Positions 1 to 9,100 of a stretch of DNA of 64,000 bases are shown here, one piece after another (within the stretch, counting starts at the first letter, position 1; every line of letters starts with the position of its first letter). The translations under genes and the position numbers were made by a program. The notes beneath the pieces are model-generated. The model saw nothing but the letters and a program-made list of their open reading frames with translations, searched no databases and was not told the origin of the DNA. This DNA is from Flavobacterium petrolei (GTDB taxonomy: Bacteria; Bacteroidota; Bacteroidia; Flavobacteriales; Flavobacteriaceae): NCBI RefSeq assembly GCF_003314435.2, contig NZ_QNVY02000001.1, forward strand, positions 992,001 to 1,056,000, read 5' to 3'.

Positions 1-94
1 CCATTTTCATTACTGTCCCTTTTCCGTAGGTTTTGTCTAATTTGTCAAGCGTTAGTTGCAGCGCTTTTAATTTGGATTCTTTCTCTGTACTCAT
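1..94 (-). CDS. recA: Recombinase RecA, N-terminal fragment (runs off the left edge)
   Basis: RecA is the ATP-dependent strand-exchange protein of homologous recombination and DNA repair. Only about 31 codons are present. The reverse strand reads MSTEKESKLKALQ and then a TLDKLDKTYGKGTVMKM stretch, which is the highly conserved RecA N-terminal helix leading into the core. The ATPase motifs lie outside the window. I chose the ATG at 94. An in-frame ATG at 118 would add eight charged residues (MKEKVKEK) that are not usual in the family. The 5-prime flank (95-295) holds no other gene, so recA is probably transcribed from its own promoter there; I found no clear TAnnTTTG box. Confidence 0.9.
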   Translation of the reverse strand, partial: MSTEKESKLKALQLTLDKLDKTYGKGTVMKM

Positions 95-295
95 CTTCTC
101 TTTTACCTTTTCTTTCATCTATTTGTATTATTTTATAACGGTAAGAAACTGACAGGATGACTAATTATCCTATAAATTTCATTTGTAAACTGAACATTTG
201 TTTTGTAAAAATACTTCTTTTTTTAATTAAATATTTCTCTTTCAAGAATATTTTAAATCTATTTTGAATTTAAAATTACAAGTCAATTATGGGTA

Positions 296-805
296 TTAAG
301 TGAACAACGCTTTTAATTCGGTTGCGTCATGCGGATTCATTTTTCCGGCTAAAACTAAACTCAACTGTTTGCGTCGCAATGCAGCTTCAAAACGTTGTTT
401 TTCCAATTCGGTTTCCGGTAGAATTTGGGGTACTTCAACGGGTCTTCCGGTATCATCCACTGCTACAAAAGTGTAAATTGCTTCATTGGCTTTGGTTTTG
501 TTACCAGATTCTCGGTCTTCGACCCAAATGTCAATGTATATTTCCATCGAACTCTTGAAAGCTCTGGAAACTTTAGCCTCAACAGTCACTACACTTCCTA
601 GTGGAATGGCTCTGTTGAACGCCACGTGATTTACGGATGCAGTCACCACAATTCTTCGGGAATGTCTTCTTGCCGCAATACTTGCTGCGCGATCCATACG
701 GGCTAATAGTTCTCCTCCAAAAAGATTGTTCAAAGGATTGGTCTCGCTTGGCAAAACTAAATCGGTTAATGTTGTCAGGGATTCTGAAGGATGTTTTGGA
801 GTCAT
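296..805 (-). CDS. Acyl-CoA thioesterase, hotdog fold (YciA/ACOT type)
   Basis: This 169-residue protein is predicted to hydrolyse acyl-CoA thioesters in the cytoplasm. It has the layout of a single hotdog-fold acyl-CoA hydrolase: an N-terminal segment with NPLNNLFGGELLARMD, where the N/GG/D cluster forms the long hotdog helix and active-site edge, then the strand ASVNHVAFNRAIPLGSVV and a conserved EAIYTFVAVD strand near residues 107-117. The C-terminal tail is charged and helical. It is the last gene of a minus-strand run holB-doxX-thioesterase, starting 52 bases after the DoxX-like gene, so cotranscription is likely. Substrate chain length cannot be read from sequence. Confidence 0.85.
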   Translation of the reverse strand: MTPKHPSESLTTLTDLVLPSETNPLNNLFGGELLARMDRAASIAARRHSRRIVVTASVNHVAFNRAIPLGSVVTVEAKVSRAFKSSMEIYIDIWVEDRESGNKTKANEAIYTFVAVDDTGRPVEVPQILPETELEKQRFEAALRRKQLSLVLAGKMNPHDATELKALFT

Positions 806-857
806 TTTTTTTATATAAAAAGAGAATTGTTGTTATTCAAAATAGTAAGTTGCAATA

Positions 858-1241
858 TTAATTTAACCAATAAACGGCCAATATTGCTGGGATAAAATAG
901 ATGACAATTGTTCTGGCGCCATCATAATCTTTGGCCAATCGCTGTCCAAAAAGCAACATCAATAACGTGATACACGAGAAAACGGCTCCGTAGAAACCAA
1001 ATATTCTTCCGTTGTTCACAAATAATTCGATACAACCCACCACACATAAAATCCCGGAAATTAATTCCAAAATAAGAATGTTTAGTAAGGCCAATGGCAC
1101 TTGGTTTTTTAGTGGTGTTTTGGCAAAATGGCCTTTTAACCAGTCTACATTGTCTTTCCAATAAAACAGTTTGTCGTAACCGGACTGCAGGAAAGTGATG
1201 GCCAGGAAAATTAAAATTAAGATAGAAGTAATGTTGTTCAT
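858..1241 (-). CDS. DoxX-like small integral membrane protein
   Basis: This 127-residue protein is almost entirely hydrophobic, with four predicted transmembrane helices near residues 4-22, 50-70, 77-97 and 108-126. The opening ITFLQSGYDKLFYWKDN resembles the start of DoxX-family proteins, which share a four-helix fold and are loosely tied to redox or thiol-stress functions. No cofactor ligand is obvious, so no reaction can be named. The gene begins four bases after the holB stop, indicating cotranscription and perhaps coupled translation. The family call is moderate; it could also be named as an uncharacterised DoxX-related membrane protein. Confidence 0.65.
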   Translation of the reverse strand: MNNITSILILIFLAITFLQSGYDKLFYWKDNVDWLKGHFAKTPLKNQVPLALLNILILELISGILCVVGCIELFVNNGRIFGFYGAVFSCITLLMLLFGQRLAKDYDGARTIVIYFIPAILAVYWLN

Positions 1242-1245
1242 GTTT

Positions 1246-2394
1246 TTATTTTTTATGAATTAATCGGGTTAGTTTTATGGATAGATCGGTGAGAATAATT
1301 TTGGCATTTCCGTTGCGTTCTATATGATACATGGCTTCAGAAAGTTCTTTGAAAATATCGTTGATATTATTACCATTTACGAAAGGCGCAAAATTCTCCA
1401 GTTTGAACTTTTCTACTTGCGGTTCCATGTAAACTAAACTTGGCGTTTGGTAATTCAGCAGCAATGCCTGACGAAACATGTCGATGCAAAAATGTAAAAA
1501 TTTCTTCTGAGTTTCTCTTCCTAAAGCGGCAATTTGCTCGCTCCATTGAATCAAATCCTGAATAGCTGCTGCGTTTCCTTTTGCTCTAAAAGCAGCCCGA
1601 ACCCAATCAACAAACCATTTTTCAAAAAAAACGGATTCGCTGTCCGGTTGTAGTAACTGCAATGCTTTGTTGAAATTTCCTTGTGCCTGATGCGCTATTT
1701 TTACAGCGGTTTTAGATTCTATATTTTCTTTTGAAACCAAAGCTTCCGAGATTACTTTTTCGCTCAATCCATTAAAATGTAATACTTGGCATCGGGAACG
1801 AATGGTTTGAATAATATCTTCTTCGTTTTCTGAAATCAAGATAAAAACAGTTCTGTCCGTAGGTTCTTCCAATAATTTCAGCAGTTTATTAGATGCGGCG
1901 ATATTCAACTTATCGGCCATCCAAATGATCATTATTTTGTATCCGCCTTCATAAGATTTCAAAGCTAAGGATTTCAAGATTTCCTGAGCATCATCAACCC
2001 TGATTTCGCCTTGTTTATTTTTCACACCCAGCATTTGGTACCAATCAAACAAACTTCCGTACGGATTATGTTCTAAAAACTGGCGCCATTCCGTGATAAA
2101 ATCAATGCTTTTTGGTTTCGTTTTTACTTCATCGGTGTTGACCGTAGGATAAATAAAATGCAAATCCGGATGCGAAGTTTTCTGGAATTTGATGTTGCAC
2201 GCTTCATTTGAACCGGTGTTTTCGGCGTTTTGATTGCTGCAGATAATGTATTGTGCATAAGCAATCGCCATAGGTAAGGTACCGCTTCCTTCGGGACCAA
2301 CAAATAATTGTGCATGTGGAATTCGGCCCAAATCAGCACTTTTTGTCAAATGACTTTTGATGTGTTCTTGTCCTAAAATTTCTGAAAATTGCAT
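1246..2394 (-). CDS. holB: DNA polymerase III, delta-prime subunit
   Basis: This 382-residue AAA+ family protein is the clamp-loader delta-prime subunit, which helps load the sliding clamp at replication forks. It starts with FSEILGQEHIKSHL, typical of DnaX/HolB proteins. The P-loop position reads GPEGSGTLP, so the catalytic lysine of GxxGxGK is replaced and ATP binding is probably lost, as expected for a delta-prime stator. The segment KLLKLLEEPTDRTVFILIS and the SRC arginine finger in IRSRCQVLHF (about residues 165-205) are diagnostic. A C-terminal helical collar domain follows. The start ATG is the first in the frame. It leads the holB-doxX-thioesterase group. Confidence 0.9.
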   Translation of the reverse strand: MQFSEILGQEHIKSHLTKSADLGRIPHAQLFVGPEGSGTLPMAIAYAQYIICSNQNAENTGSNEACNIKFQKTSHPDLHFIYPTVNTDEVKTKPKSIDFITEWRQFLEHNPYGSLFDWYQMLGVKNKQGEIRVDDAQEILKSLALKSYEGGYKIMIIWMADKLNIAASNKLLKLLEEPTDRTVFILISENEEDIIQTIRSRCQVLHFNGLSEKVISEALVSKENIESKTAVKIAHQAQGNFNKALQLLQPDSESVFFEKWFVDWVRAAFRAKGNAAAIQDLIQWSEQIAALGRETQKKFLHFCIDMFRQALLLNYQTPSLVYMEPQVEKFKLENFAPFVNGNNINDIFKELSEAMYHIERNGNAKIILTDLSIKLTRLIHKK

Positions 2395-2746
2395 GAAGCA
2401 AAGATAGCAGAAAATGGTTTAGTCTAAAATTTTAGCAGGCAAAGTTTATGTCCAATAGTTTTGTAAAGAAATGTAATTGTCCGTTTGGTTCACCGTGTTT
2501 TTTTCGGCTCATATTTCTTAACAACAGATTTATCATTAGTATTTGTCTTACTAAAATAATTCTTTAATACATTAAAATTAGGAGTCAGCAATGATTATTT
2601 TAAACATAATTAATGATAAATGTTGTTTTTTAATAAATTTTTATGTTTTTATTAAACTATATTTTAGCTTAAAATGGTATCTAAAAGTTGTGAATTCAAA
2701 ATATTTGTATATTTTTGAGTTTTATTAATAATTTTATAATAAAGCT
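2395..2746. other. Intergenic region between divergent genes
   Basis: This 352-base, very AT-rich gap separates holB (leftward) from the small exported protein gene (rightward). The only structure I can support is the candidate promoter at 2688-2717. No additional gene or strong hairpin was seen. Confidence 0.6.
2688..2717 (+). promoter_or_regulatory. Candidate Bacteroidetes-type promoter
   Basis: TTG at 2688-2690 is followed after 19 bases by TATTTTTG at 2710-2717. This fits the known Flavobacterium consensus of a -33 TTG and a -7 TAnnTTTG. It lies 29 bases before the ATG of the gene at 2747. It is the only candidate promoter in this window where I found both boxes with correct spacing. Confidence 0.55.
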
Positions 2747-3190
2747 ATGAAAGGAAAAATTATTTTCTTCAGTCTGTTTTTTTTGTTAGTAGCGGGAAGT
2801 GTATCAGCTCAAAACAAAAATTTACCAAAAAGTATCATTAGTACTACTGCGTCTATAAGACAATATTATGATCAAAAAGAATTGAATGGGATGCAAAAGG
2901 GGGAGCTACTTGAATTATATATAGAGCGTATCAAGGTTCTAGTTAAAATTTTACCGTATGTTGCACTTGCTACAAAACCAGGAATAACAATGGCAGATTT
3001 AGGAATTCCAGACGATGCTGAACATAGAAAGTCCTTAGATTTACAGTCTGAAAGTACTTCAAATTTTCTTACAACGACAGTAGACTTTCAAAGGAAGATG
3101 ATGCCCTATTCGGATAAAAGTAACTTAATAGCATCAATTTTATTTTATCAAAATACATTGAAAGAACTTCATGTATTTAATGAGCTTTAA
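2747..3190 (+). CDS. Small exported protein of unknown function
   Basis: I do not recognise this 147-residue protein. It has a clear Sec signal peptide (MKGKIIFFSLFFLLVAG, cleavage probably after SVSA, about residue 21). The remaining 125 residues are polar and mostly helical by composition, with no cysteines, no transmembrane segment and no T9SS sorting domain, so a soluble periplasmic location is likely. It has its own candidate promoter upstream and a long perfect hairpin downstream (3246-3283), so it may be a single-gene unit even though it faces the same way as the gliding locus that begins 170 bases later. A role tied to that locus is only a guess from position. Confidence 0.7.
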   Translation: MKGKIIFFSLFFLLVAGSVSAQNKNLPKSIISTTASIRQYYDQKELNGMQKGELLELYIERIKVLVKILPYVALATKPGITMADLGIPDDAEHRKSLDLQSESTSNFLTTTVDFQRKMMPYSDKSNLIASILFYQNTLKELHVFNEL

Positions 3191-3245
3191 TATCCTTATT
3201 AGAGAAATTTTTGTTTGTTCTATGTATTGTTTTAAGGCAACACAT

Positions 3246-3283
3246 TTCAAAATCATGTAGATTTTAATCTACATGATTTTGAA
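3246..3283 (+). terminator. Long perfect inverted repeat, probable terminator
   Basis: TTCAAAATCATGTAGATT (3246-3263) and its exact complement (3266-3283) are separated only by TT, giving an 18-base-pair uninterrupted stem. It lies 56 bases past the stop at 3190. There is no immediate T tract on the plus strand; the nearest T-rich run is about 16-23 bases further on (TTTGGTTTTTTT, 3295-3306), so it may end transcription by an unusual route or act as a barrier in both directions. Confidence 0.6.
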
Positions 3284-3360
3284 GTTAAAGGATATTTGGT
3301 TTTTTTAATCCTAATTTAGTTACATAGTGATATGTTACGAATTATTTATAACTTATTTCA

Positions 3361-4644
3361 ATGAAAAACATAACCAAAATAATATTGATCCTTCTTTTAG
3401 TAGTTTGTAATGTTAATGCGCAACAAGAAAAAGGCATATTTGGTTCGAGTAACTGGCTAAATAACTGGACCGAATTCAAACCTAATACTATTGATTATGG
3501 CGATGCAAATCAAATATTAGCCGGAAGCATCTCAGTGAACACAAAGCTATTGAAAAGAAATATTTATGTTTTACAAGGAGATGTTTATGTTACTAACAAT
3601 GCAGTTTTAACAATTGAACCCGGGACAAAAATAATAGGTGACTTTGAATCAAAGGGCGCTTTAATTATTACAAAGGGAGCTACACTAATCGCGGATGGTT
3701 TAGAGACAGATCCAATTGTATTTACTTCAAATACAAGTTCTAAAAAAGCAGGTGATTGGGGAGGGATTATTATATTAGGTGATGCTCCCATTAATAAATT
3801 TGGAAACTACTCTTCATTAAATTTAGAGCTTGACCCTAACTTTAACAACTATGGTGGAACTAATTCTATTAGTTCTTCTGGTATTATTAGATATGTTCGA
3901 ATAGAATTTGCCGGAAAAAGAATTAAAGGAGGTAATAATTTTAGTGGATTATTATTAGCCGGTTTAGGTTCTAAAACGATTGTCGAAAACGTAATGGTCA
4001 GTTATTGTGGAGGAAATTCTTTTGATATTTTTGGCGGAGAACTTAACATGAGTAAAATGGTTTCTCTTAGATCAAAAAAAGATGACTTTAAGTTCACTCA
4101 AGGTGCACAATGTAGAATTGATAATTCATTAGCAATTAGATCTTCTTATGTTTCTAGTGATTCTGACTCGAGATGTGTTGAGGTTTTGGGTTATGAAAGA
4201 AAAGAAGAAACTGATTTTTCGAAAAAATTAACTGTTGTCACGGCTACAAACCTAACAATGGTTAATGATAGTGAAAATTTGAAAGCAGATATTCAAGCAG
4301 GATTAATAAAATCAGCAGTCTATGTTGGAGAAAATGCATCCCTTATATTTAAGAAAAGCGTGATATCGGGGTTTAACCCTGCAGTTTTATTGGATAATAA
4401 AATTGAAATTAATGATAAGAATTTGAAGAAATTGCAATTCGAAGCTATGTATTTCAATAATTGTAATGGGAATATATTCACGGAATACAATACCAATAAC
4501 GAAGACTTAGAAAATTGGTATGGTCAAAGTGTATTTTTTAATGTGTATTCTAAAGGAAATAACTCAGAGACATTCATCGATTTTTCAAACGACAAAAAAC
4601 CGGATTACCGTTTACAATTATCAAAAATTACTGCATCTAAATAA
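3361..4644 (+). CDS. Secreted protein with beta-helix-like repeats
   Basis: This 427-residue protein has a signal peptide (MKNITKIILILLLVVCNVNA, cleavage near residue 21). The body looks like a right-handed parallel beta-helix: LTIEPGTKIIGDF, ALIITKGATLIADG, PIVFTSNT and DWGGIIILGDAPIN recur in a pattern known from exported Bacteroidetes proteins that often carry a T9SS sorting domain. This one ends KKPDYRLQLSKITASK and I see neither a CHU_C nor a type A sorting domain, so its route past the outer membrane is unclear. It lies 55 bases before the sprC-like gene, facing the same way, and may be the first gene of the gliding-adhesin operon. Its function is unknown; binding of glycan or surface attachment would fit the fold. 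Confidence 0.7.
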   Translation: MKNITKIILILLLVVCNVNAQQEKGIFGSSNWLNNWTEFKPNTIDYGDANQILAGSISVNTKLLKRNIYVLQGDVYVTNNAVLTIEPGTKIIGDFESKGALIITKGATLIADGLETDPIVFTSNTSSKKAGDWGGIIILGDAPINKFGNYSSLNLELDPNFNNYGGTNSISSSGIIRYVRIEFAGKRIKGGNNFSGLLLAGLGSKTIVENVMVSYCGGNSFDIFGGELNMSKMVSLRSKKDDFKFTQGAQCRIDNSLAIRSSYVSSDSDSRCVEVLGYERKEETDFSKKLTVVTATNLTMVNDSENLKADIQAGLIKSAVYVGENASLIFKKSVISGFNPAVLLDNKIEINDKNLKKLQFEAMYFNNCNGNIFTEYNTNNEDLENWYGQSVFFNVYSKGNNSETFIDFSNDKKPDYRLQLSKITASK

Positions 4645-4699
4645 AAACTACCGGTGTACATCGGACAATTTTAAGACCAAAACAGACAAAAAATTAATT

Positions 4700-6154
4700 A
4701 TGAAATGTAGCTTTACTACCATTTTAAATAAATATAATATTGTTTTTTTATTACTGTTCTTACCGGCAATTTTTTATTTATATGCACAAGTAACTATTAA
4801 TAAACCAGCTATTGGTTTTACTCAAGTATGTGCGAATTCTGATTTTAATAAATTCGAAGTTAGTTTTTCCTTTAGCCCCTCGGGTTCTTTAGATCCCTCC
4901 AATCAGTTTATTTTAGAACTTTCGGATGCTTCAGGTACTTTCGCTGTACCATTCACTCTTAGTGCCACAGAAAAACCATTAACAGCAACACCTACTTCAA
5001 GGACATTTATTTTTTCAGTTCCTACCAGTATTGGAGGAGAAAGTTATAAAATAAGAGTTAGGAGTACTTCACCAGCTTCAATTAGCCCAGTGTCAAATGT
5101 TTTTGCAGCGTATTATAAAATTCAAGACTCACAATTTTCTATTAATAATTTCAATTCAACGGCCACTTACTGTACTGGTGGCTCGTATTTATTAACGATA
5201 GATAATCCTGGAACGGGAACCAATGACTCTCCTTTAAAATATCCTTCACTTACCTATAAATGGTTTAAAGAGCCTAGCTTAGTTCCTATAGCTACTACAG
5301 CAAGTTTAACGGTGAACCAGCCAGGGCGCTATTATGTAGAGACTAATTATGGTACTTGTACTTCAGATTCTTATTCAAACAGAGTAACTGTAGGAGAAGC
5401 ATTAGGTGCATCTGCAATAATAACCTCTAGTAAAGGTAATCCTTTCTGTCCTTCGGATGGTCCAACAACACTTAGCACACAAGCGGGAAACTCCTATCAG
5501 TGGTTTAATAATGATGTTGCAATTTCAGGGGCAACAAGTCAACAATATCAAACTAGCACAGCAGGAAAATATTCGGTAAAAGTTGATTTTGGAGGCTGTT
5601 CCTCAACTGCTTCCATAAACTTACAAGATGTACCCTTTACTGGTTCTTTGAATGTATCGAGTACAACAATAATAAATGAAGGAGATACTAAAACCATCAT
5701 TGCCACCACAGATGCTAGCAATCCTAAATTTGAATGGTTCTTTAATAACACCTTAATTTCAGCAGCAGTTTCAAATACTTTAGATGTTACTGAGCAAGGA
5801 GCTTATTCTCTTACTATTACACAAACTACGGGATGTATATCCAAAAAAGAATTACCTTTTGTAATAAACTTTCCTTTTGTTGATCCAAACATTACTAAGA
5901 TTCCAAATCTAATCAGTCCCAACAATGATGGAATCAATGACACTTGGATCTTGCCACAAGAGTATGTAAGTGGGACAAATACCGAAATATTATTGTTAAA
6001 TTCAAGAGGGGAAATAGCCTTACAAACAAATAATTATCAAAATAATTGGCCGGAAAATGCGCTTGATTTTAAATCAGTTAACCCAATTTATTATTACATA
6101 ATTACTACGCAAGACAATAAAGTAAAAAAAGGTTCTATAACGGTAGTCAAGTAA
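4700..6154 (+). CDS. sprC: Secreted Ig-like protein with T9SS type B (CHU_C) sorting domain, sprC-like position
   Basis: The 484-residue product has a signal peptide (to about residue 30, ...FLPAIFYLYAQ), then an N-terminal beta domain (about 31-135), about three Ig/PKD-like beta-sandwich modules each with a cysteine pair (about 150-390), and a C-terminal gliding-motility-associated CHU_C domain (about 397-484) that starts IPNLISPNNDGINDTW. That domain directs type IX secretion and surface attachment. I chose the ATG at 4700 because it begins directly at the signal peptide; the frame is open upstream to 4520 inside the previous gene. Its place directly before a barrel-repeat protein, SprB and SprF matches sprC in the F. 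johnsoniae sprCDBF operon, where it supports SprB function. The symbol rests on position and should be read as sprC-like. Confidence 0.75.
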   Translation: MKCSFTTILNKYNIVFLLLFLPAIFYLYAQVTINKPAIGFTQVCANSDFNKFEVSFSFSPSGSLDPSNQFILELSDASGTFAVPFTLSATEKPLTATPTSRTFIFSVPTSIGGESYKIRVRSTSPASISPVSNVFAAYYKIQDSQFSINNFNSTATYCTGGSYLLTIDNPGTGTNDSPLKYPSLTYKWFKEPSLVPIATTASLTVNQPGRYYVETNYGTCTSDSYSNRVTVGEALGASAIITSSKGNPFCPSDGPTTLSTQAGNSYQWFNNDVAISGATSQQYQTSTAGKYSVKVDFGGCSSTASINLQDVPFTGSLNVSSTTIINEGDTKTIIATTDASNPKFEWFFNNTLISAAVSNTLDVTEQGAYSLTITQTTGCISKKELPFVINFPFVDPNITKIPNLISPNNDGINDTWILPQEYVSGTNTEILLLNSRGEIALQTNNYQNNWPENALDFKSVNPIYYYIITTQDNKVKKGSITVVK

Positions 6155-6155
6155 C

Positions 6156-9100
6156 ATGAAAAATATCTTTTTAAGCGTTGTGTTTTTTTTCTGTTTGCTT
6201 CAAGTACTTCATTCTCAAGAAGTTGGAGTGACTTCGTTTAATATTCCAGTAAGAAATTCCCTCAAATTCAACAAGTTCCTTTTAAATCCAGCTTTTAGTT
6301 TTGCCAGAGAACAAAATTCGTATATCAGTATTTTCAACAAACGAGAATGGGTACAATTTGAAGATGCCCCACAAACGTATTTAATTAGTTATTCCGGTCG
6401 ATTTAGAGAAAATCAAGGGATTTCATTAGGACTTTTTCAACAGAATTATGGAGTGTTGACTACTTTTGGAGGAATTGCAAATTTTGCACAAAATGTGTAT
6501 TTGGACCAAGACAGCAACTTGACTTTTGGAGTTAATTTAGGTTTTTATAAAAGTGGTATCAACACTGGAAAAGTAGTAACAAATTATCCTGATCCTTCGC
6601 TGGAAACAATACCCTCAAACTCTTTAATTACTCTAAGTCCTGGTATAAATTATGGGACTGCTTTTTTTGATTTTGGTTTAGCCATCAAGAATGCCGTATT
6701 GTATAATCTTCAAACTTCCCAAATGGTCCAAGATGACCCGGAACGGAGTATTCAAGCACATGTAATGTATACCGGTTTTGTAGACACTTATGGTTTTTTT
6801 GATAAAAGTAAGTTTTCTGGACTAGTAAGAGCTGAAAGTAAAAAAGATCAAACAATTGTTTCCGGACTAATGATGTTCAGTATTCCTAAAGGGATTTGGG
6901 TACAAGCCGGTTATAACAGTTTCCATGGCGTTTCAGCAGGTTTAGGACTCAACCTAACTTCTAGAATAGCGTTAGAATATAATTACGAAAAAACAGTAGG
7001 GAGTTTTACACAGTTTGGACCCTCCCATGAAATAGTCTTGGCTTATAAATTTAAGGGAGATTATAATGATGATGATGAAGAAGAAGGAGCTATCATACCT
7101 GCAATAGAAACTCGAAAAGTCGCTCCCCCAAAAGCAGTTGTTCAAGCCAAACCTAAATCGACTGCTGAGATTCAAAAAGAAAATGAAATTAAAGCAGCCA
7201 AAGAAAAAGTACTTGCCGATGCAAAGGCGACTTCCGATGCCATTGCACAAACCAGATTAGAGAGTGCGGCTAAGTCAAAAGCACTATTGGAAGCCAATCG
7301 ATTAAAAAGAGAGAAAATTGCTGCAGATGCTGCCGCCAAAGCAAAAGCTATAGCTGATGCCAAAATAACTACTGCTCCTAAACCAGTGGTGCCAAAAACA
7401 CAACCAGTAACCGCAACGGATGCAAAAACAAAATTAGCTACTGACGCTAAGGCGAAAGCTGACGCGGTTGCCAAAGCAAAATTAGCTGCTGATGCCAAAA
7501 CGAAACTAGATGCAGAAAGGGCTAAATTGGCCGCCGATGCTAAAGCAAAATTAGCCGCCGATACCAAAGCAAAACTAGATGCAGAAAAGGCTAAACTTGC
7601 CGCTGATGCTAAAGCGAAAGCTGACGCCGATGCAAAATTAGCTGCTGATGCCAAAGCAAAACTAGATGCAGAAACTGCTAGACTTGCTGCTGATACTAAA
7701 GCGAAAGCTGACGCCGATGCCAAAGCAAAATTAGCTGCCGATGCTAAAGCGAAACAAGATGCAGAAAGGGCTAGACTTGCTGCTGATGCTAAAGCTAAAG
7801 CTGACGCCGATGCGAAATTAGCTGCTGATGCCAAAGCAAAACTAGATGCAGAAACTGCTAGACTTGCTGCTGATACCAAAGCGAAAGCTGATGCCGATGC
7901 CAAAGCAAAATTAGCTGCCGATACTAAAGCGAAACAAGATGCAGAAACTGCTAAATTGGCCGCTGATACTAAAGCGAAAGCTGACGCCGATGCGAAATTA
8001 GCTACCGATGCTAAAGCAAAACTAGATGCAGAAACTGCTAGACTTGCTGCTGATACTAAAGCTAAAGCTGACAACGATGCGAAATTAGCCACTGATGCCA
8101 AAGCCAAACTAGATGCAGAAATGGCTAAATTGGCCGCTGATACTAAAGCGAAAACTGACGCCGATGCCAAAGCAAAATTAGCTGCTGATGCCAAAGCCAA
8201 AGCTGACGTCGATGCTAAATTAGCCGCTGATGCTAAAGTAAAACTAGATGCAGAAACTGCTAAACTTGCCGCCGATGCCAAAGCCAAAGCTGACGCCGAT
8301 GCGAAATTAGCTACCGATGCTAAAGCAAAACTAGATGCAGAAACTGCTAAACTTGCCGCTGATGCTAAAGCGAAAGCTGACAACGATGTAAAAGTAAAAT
8401 TAGCTGCCGATGCCAAAGCCAAAGCTGACGCCGATGCTAAATTAGCCGCTGATGCTAAAGCAAAAGCTGACGCTGATGCGAAATTAGCTGCTGATGCCAA
8501 AGCGAAATTAGATGCAGAAACTGCTAAATTGGCCGCTGATGCTAAAGCCAAATCTGATGCCGATGCGAGATTAGCTGCCGATGCAAAAGCCAAAGCAAAA
8601 CCGAAGGATGAGAATGCAAAAACGATGGATAATGTAGCTGAAACATTAGATAATGCCAGAAAGACACAGCTACAATTATTAAATCAGTTGAATGAAAAAG
8701 TGAATCAAAAAGAAAAAGAACTGAAAGACTTAAAAACGGAAAATGATTTAAGTGATAAAGGAATTGCAAGTGCTCCAAAAGAATTTAAGAGTGTTTCCGC
8801 TGAAAATAGCGCATTGGAATCTTTAAAATCAGAAATTGACCAGGTTAATAAAAGCCAAAATCAATTGCTGAGCACGTTTAAAAACTTATACGAAGAGCGT
8901 ATTAAAAAAGTACCAAACAAAGAGGATGCACTCACACAAAGCTATTTGAAAACGATAGACATGTTGAAAGCGGAACAACTAAAAGCGGAACAATCCAATA
9001 CTAATTTAATTACGTCATTAGAGAAAATTAAAATTGAAACGGAAATAGAGAAGAAACGTCGAATAAAACGTGCCAACTTTGAAAATGAGGACAGCAGGTA

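Noticed and set aside
7172-8593. A 473-codon open frame on the minus strand, rich in Ala and Ser, opposite the sprD-like repeat
   Set aside because: It is a by-product of the repetitive Ala/Lys/Asp codons on the plus strand, has no domain or start context, and lies wholly inside a convincing gene.
7420-8600. Regular DNA repeats that might suggest a CRISPR array
   Set aside because: Repeats are in frame, degenerate and lack unique spacers of constant length; no cas genes are present.
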